Below the pieces are notes generated by a model that saw only the letters and a list, made by a program, of their open reading frames with translations, did not search any database and was not told where the DNA came from. Positions 7,401 through 8,944 of a stretch of DNA of 8,944 bases are shown here, piece after piece; the first letter of the stretch is position 1; every line of letters starts with the position of its first letter. Origin of the DNA: Candidatus Cloacimonadota bacterium. Its GTDB lineage: Bacteria > Cloacimonadota > Cloacimonadia > Cloacimonadales > WRIO01. Both the position numbers and the translations under genes were made by a program. The stretch spans positions 1 through 8,944 of the forward strand of contig JALNXV010000128.1 of NCBI GenBank assembly GCA_023230175.1, written 5' to 3'.

Positions 7401-8174
7401 ATGAAGAATAAAACCTATAAATATTTATTAGAATCCATAAAGGATAATCCGTCATATTTTTGTCTAATTGATCCTGATAAAGTAGAAGTCAATCAAGCAC
7501 AAGAATTAGCTTGTTTATATGAAGAAAATGGTGCTGATTGTATTTTGATTGGTGGAAGTATGATGCTTAATGACAGGTTTTGTGAAGCAATAAAAGAGAT
7601 TAAGATAAAATGTACAATACCTGTGATAATTTTCCCGGGAATATTTAATTTTGTTTCGCCTGATGCAGATGCTTTATTGTTATTAAATATGGTTAGTAGT
7701 AGAAATCCTCAGGTATTAATTAATGAGCAAGTTAGATCTGCACCTTTAATCTATAAAGCTAAGTTAGAGACAATACCGACGGCTTATATGTTGATAGAAT
7801 CCGGATGTATGTCTTCAGTTCAGTATATGAGTCATAGTTTGCCAATACCGAGAAAGAAAGCTGATATAGCTATAGTGCATGCTTTAGCTGCTCAGTATCT
7901 TGGGATGAAGATTGTCTATTTGGAAGCAGGGAGTGGTGCAGAAAAGCAAGTTCCGAGTGAAATGATAATGAAAGTTCGAGAGCATATAGATATTCCGATT
8001 ATAGTGGGTGGAGGAATAAGGAAACCGGAATGTGCTGAAGAAAAAGCAAGAGCCGGTGCTGACTTTATAGTAACAGGTACTGTTTTGGAAGATTTAAAAA
8101 ATCCTTGTTTAGTAAAAGAGTTTGCTCAAGCAGTACATAATGTAAAAAGGAATACAGATGATAGATATTCATAA
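7401..8174 (+). CDS. Geranylgeranylglyceryl phosphate synthase, group II
   Basis: Joins a polyprenyl diphosphate to sn-glycerol-1-phosphate by an ether bond, the step that commits carbon to archaeal-type lipids. The 257 aa protein is a TIM-barrel with the family signatures in order: LIDPDK (22-27), LIGGS (49-53), FPG (78-80), DADALLLLNMVSSRNP (88-103), PTAYMLIESG (126-135), YLEAGSGA (173-180), IVGGGIR (201-207) and AGADFIVTGT (218-227). The YLEAGSGA and GGGIR loops bind the glycerol phosphate. The length and the NMVSSRNP wording fit group II (Thermoplasma, Methanothermobacter, Bacteroidota and relatives) rather than the shorter PcrB of Firmicutes, which uses heptaprenyl diphosphate. The start has GAGG at 7393-7396. 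Its 3' end overlaps the next gene by 17 bases. Whether the chain used is C20 is inferred from the neighbouring genes, not proven by the sequence. Confidence 0.93.
   Translation: MKNKTYKYLLESIKDNPSYFCLIDPDKVEVNQAQELACLYEENGADCILIGGSMMLNDRFCEAIKEIKIKCTIPVIIFPGIFNFVSPDADALLLLNMVSSRNPQVLINEQVRSAPLIYKAKLETIPTAYMLIESGCMSSVQYMSHSLPIPRKKADIAIVHALAAQYLGMKIVYLEAGSGAEKQVPSEMIMKVREHIDIPIIVGGGIRKPECAEEKARAGADFIVTGTVLEDLKNPCLVKEFAQAVHNVKRNTDDRYS
8147..8160 (+). promoter_or_regulatory. SD and ATG of the phosphatase gene inside the GGGP synthase gene
   Basis: AAGGAA at 8147-8152, followed by ATG at 8158, lies within the end of the GGGP synthase gene, whose stop TAA is at 8172-8174. The 17-base overlap implies translational coupling. 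The protein starting here begins MIDIHNHILPG, exactly where PHP phosphatases of this family begin, so the start is secure. Confidence 0.75.
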
Positions 8175-8940
8175 TCACATTTTACCGGGTATAGATGATG
8201 GTTCTAGTGATGTTGAAACAACATATTCTTATTTAGATTTAATTGCTGAAGCAAAAATGAAAGCTGTAGTTTTTACACCACATTATATGAGAGGGTTTTA
8301 TGATAATACTAAAGATGTAGTCTTAAAAAGTTTTAGATATGTTGAGGATTATGTCAAAGAAAAAGGGTATAATTATAATATTTATTGTTCAGCAGAGGTT
8401 TATCTGATGGGAGAAGAAGCGGTTAAGGATATACAGACTAATGCTTTTATGATAAATGGGACTCGTTATGTATTAGTGGAAAACAGTTTGACAGGTTTTT
8501 CAGATGATTTATTTGAAAATTTATATAAGATGACTAAATTGGGTTTGAAGCCGATATTAGCTCATCCGGAAAGATATATTGAGATACAAAGAAATCCTTC
8601 AATGGCGGAAGATTTTATGCATCGAGATGTTTATTTACAAATTAATACCGGAAGTATTTTGGGTAGTTATGGAGAAAAAGTTAAGAATGTTGCTTTTGAG
8701 CTTATAGATAGAGGTTTTGCTCATTTCTTGGGTTCGGATTGTCATTGTCATTCCGGGGTTTATGATTACCCTCAGGCGGTGGAAGCATTAAGGCAAGAGT
8801 TTGATGAAGATACAGCAGAAGTTCTTTCTGAAGATCATCCTGAACGAATGTTGAACAATGAAAATATCCCGTATTTTTATGTTTTTCATCAACCCAAACC
8901 ACCTAAAAAGAACTTTATACAAAAGTTGTTTGGCTTATGA
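8158..8940 (+). CDS. PHP-family tyrosine phosphatase, CpsB/YwqE type
   Basis: Metal-dependent phosphatase of the PHP (polymerase and histidinol phosphatase) fold, 260 aa. In capsule systems CpsB/YwqE removes phosphate from tyrosines of the BY-kinase that controls polysaccharide export. Metal-ligand motifs are complete: DIHNHILPGIDDG (H5, H7, D14), TPHY (H42), SAEVYL (E80), AHPER (H136) and GSDCHCH (D194, H196). The C-terminal tail, with PKPPKKN and LFGL, is basic and may be flexible. No kinase or Wzz-like gene is in view, but the linkage with kdsD and the wlbA-like gene suits surface polysaccharide control. Because it is coupled to the GGGP synthase gene, action on a lipid phosphate is a possible but unsupported alternative. 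The gene is complete, with TGA at 8938-8940. Confidence 0.9.
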   Translation: MIDIHNHILPGIDDGSSDVETTYSYLDLIAEAKMKAVVFTPHYMRGFYDNTKDVVLKSFRYVEDYVKEKGYNYNIYCSAEVYLMGEEAVKDIQTNAFMINGTRYVLVENSLTGFSDDLFENLYKMTKLGLKPILAHPERYIEIQRNPSMAEDFMHRDVYLQINTGSILGSYGEKVKNVAFELIDRGFAHFLGSDCHCHSGVYDYPQAVEALRQEFDEDTAEVLSEDHPERMLNNENIPYFYVFHQPKPPKKNFIQKLFGL

Positions 8941-8944
8941 TAGG

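Noticed and set aside
5613..8174. Recent transfer of the lipid genes from an archaeon
   Set aside because: The prenyl synthase is of bacterial IspA/CrtE type, SD use matches the neighbours, and no mobile element, tRNA or repeat flanks the genes, so nothing in the window points to recent transfer.
8702..8902. Open frame of 66 codons on the - strand
   Set aside because: It is antisense to the conserved C-terminal part of the PHP phosphatase, low in complexity, with no family resemblance.
8937..8944. ATG overlapping the phosphatase stop (ATGA) as the start of a next gene
   Set aside because: Only eight bases are visible and no clear SD precedes it, so a further gene cannot be supported from this window.

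Overview
The window is AT-rich DNA that is almost fully coding. Eight genes all read rightward with gaps of 1 to 41 bases and one 17-base overlap, so they look like one or two co-transcribed units. Most starts have good Shine-Dalgarno (SD) sequences. The host is a bacterium: it has a lipoprotein with a lipobox, a bacterial threonyl-tRNA synthetase, an IspA-like prenyl synthase and clear SD signals. KdsD (arabinose-5-phosphate isomerase, for KDO) points to an LPS-type outer membrane. The mix of KdsD with bacterial copies of archaeal-type ether-lipid enzymes suggests the FCB superphylum. Good SD use argues against a typical Bacteroidota genome, so a Cloacimonadota-like or related lineage is my best guess; this is inference.

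Layout. 1-305 is non-coding: a perfect 15-bp hairpin (39-76), then very AT-rich DNA with two weak promoter candidates. 306-1568 encodes a UgpB/MalE-type sugar-binding lipoprotein with no transporter partner in view. 1585-3525 is thrS. A 41-base spacer with a GC-rich hairpin leads to kdsD (3567-4532), whose start lacks a normally placed SD. Next come a WlbA-like nucleotide-sugar dehydrogenase (4556-5590), a short-chain polyprenyl diphosphate synthase (5613-6500), a UbiA-family membrane prenyltransferase with a TTG start (6502-7377), a group II geranylgeranylglyceryl phosphate synthase (7401-8174) and a CpsB/YwqE-type PHP phosphatase (8158-8940).

How they fit together. The main point of interest is the run prenyl synthase - UbiA - GGGP synthase. 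In Archaea these three activities make GGPP, attach it to sn-glycerol-1-phosphate, and add the second geranylgeranyl chain, giving the core of archaeal ether lipids. Here they are consecutive in a bacterial envelope operon, next to LPS/polysaccharide genes (kdsD, wlbA-like, cpsB-like). The prenyl synthase has a small Ala five residues before its first Asp-rich motif, as in C20-forming synthases, which fits GGPP supply. Glycerol-1-phosphate dehydrogenase, CDP-archaeol synthase and geranylgeranyl reductase are not in the window, so only the middle of the pathway is shown. Bacterial FCB members carrying such genes are already known in outline; the compact cluster and its linkage to surface polysaccharide genes are the parts worth following up.
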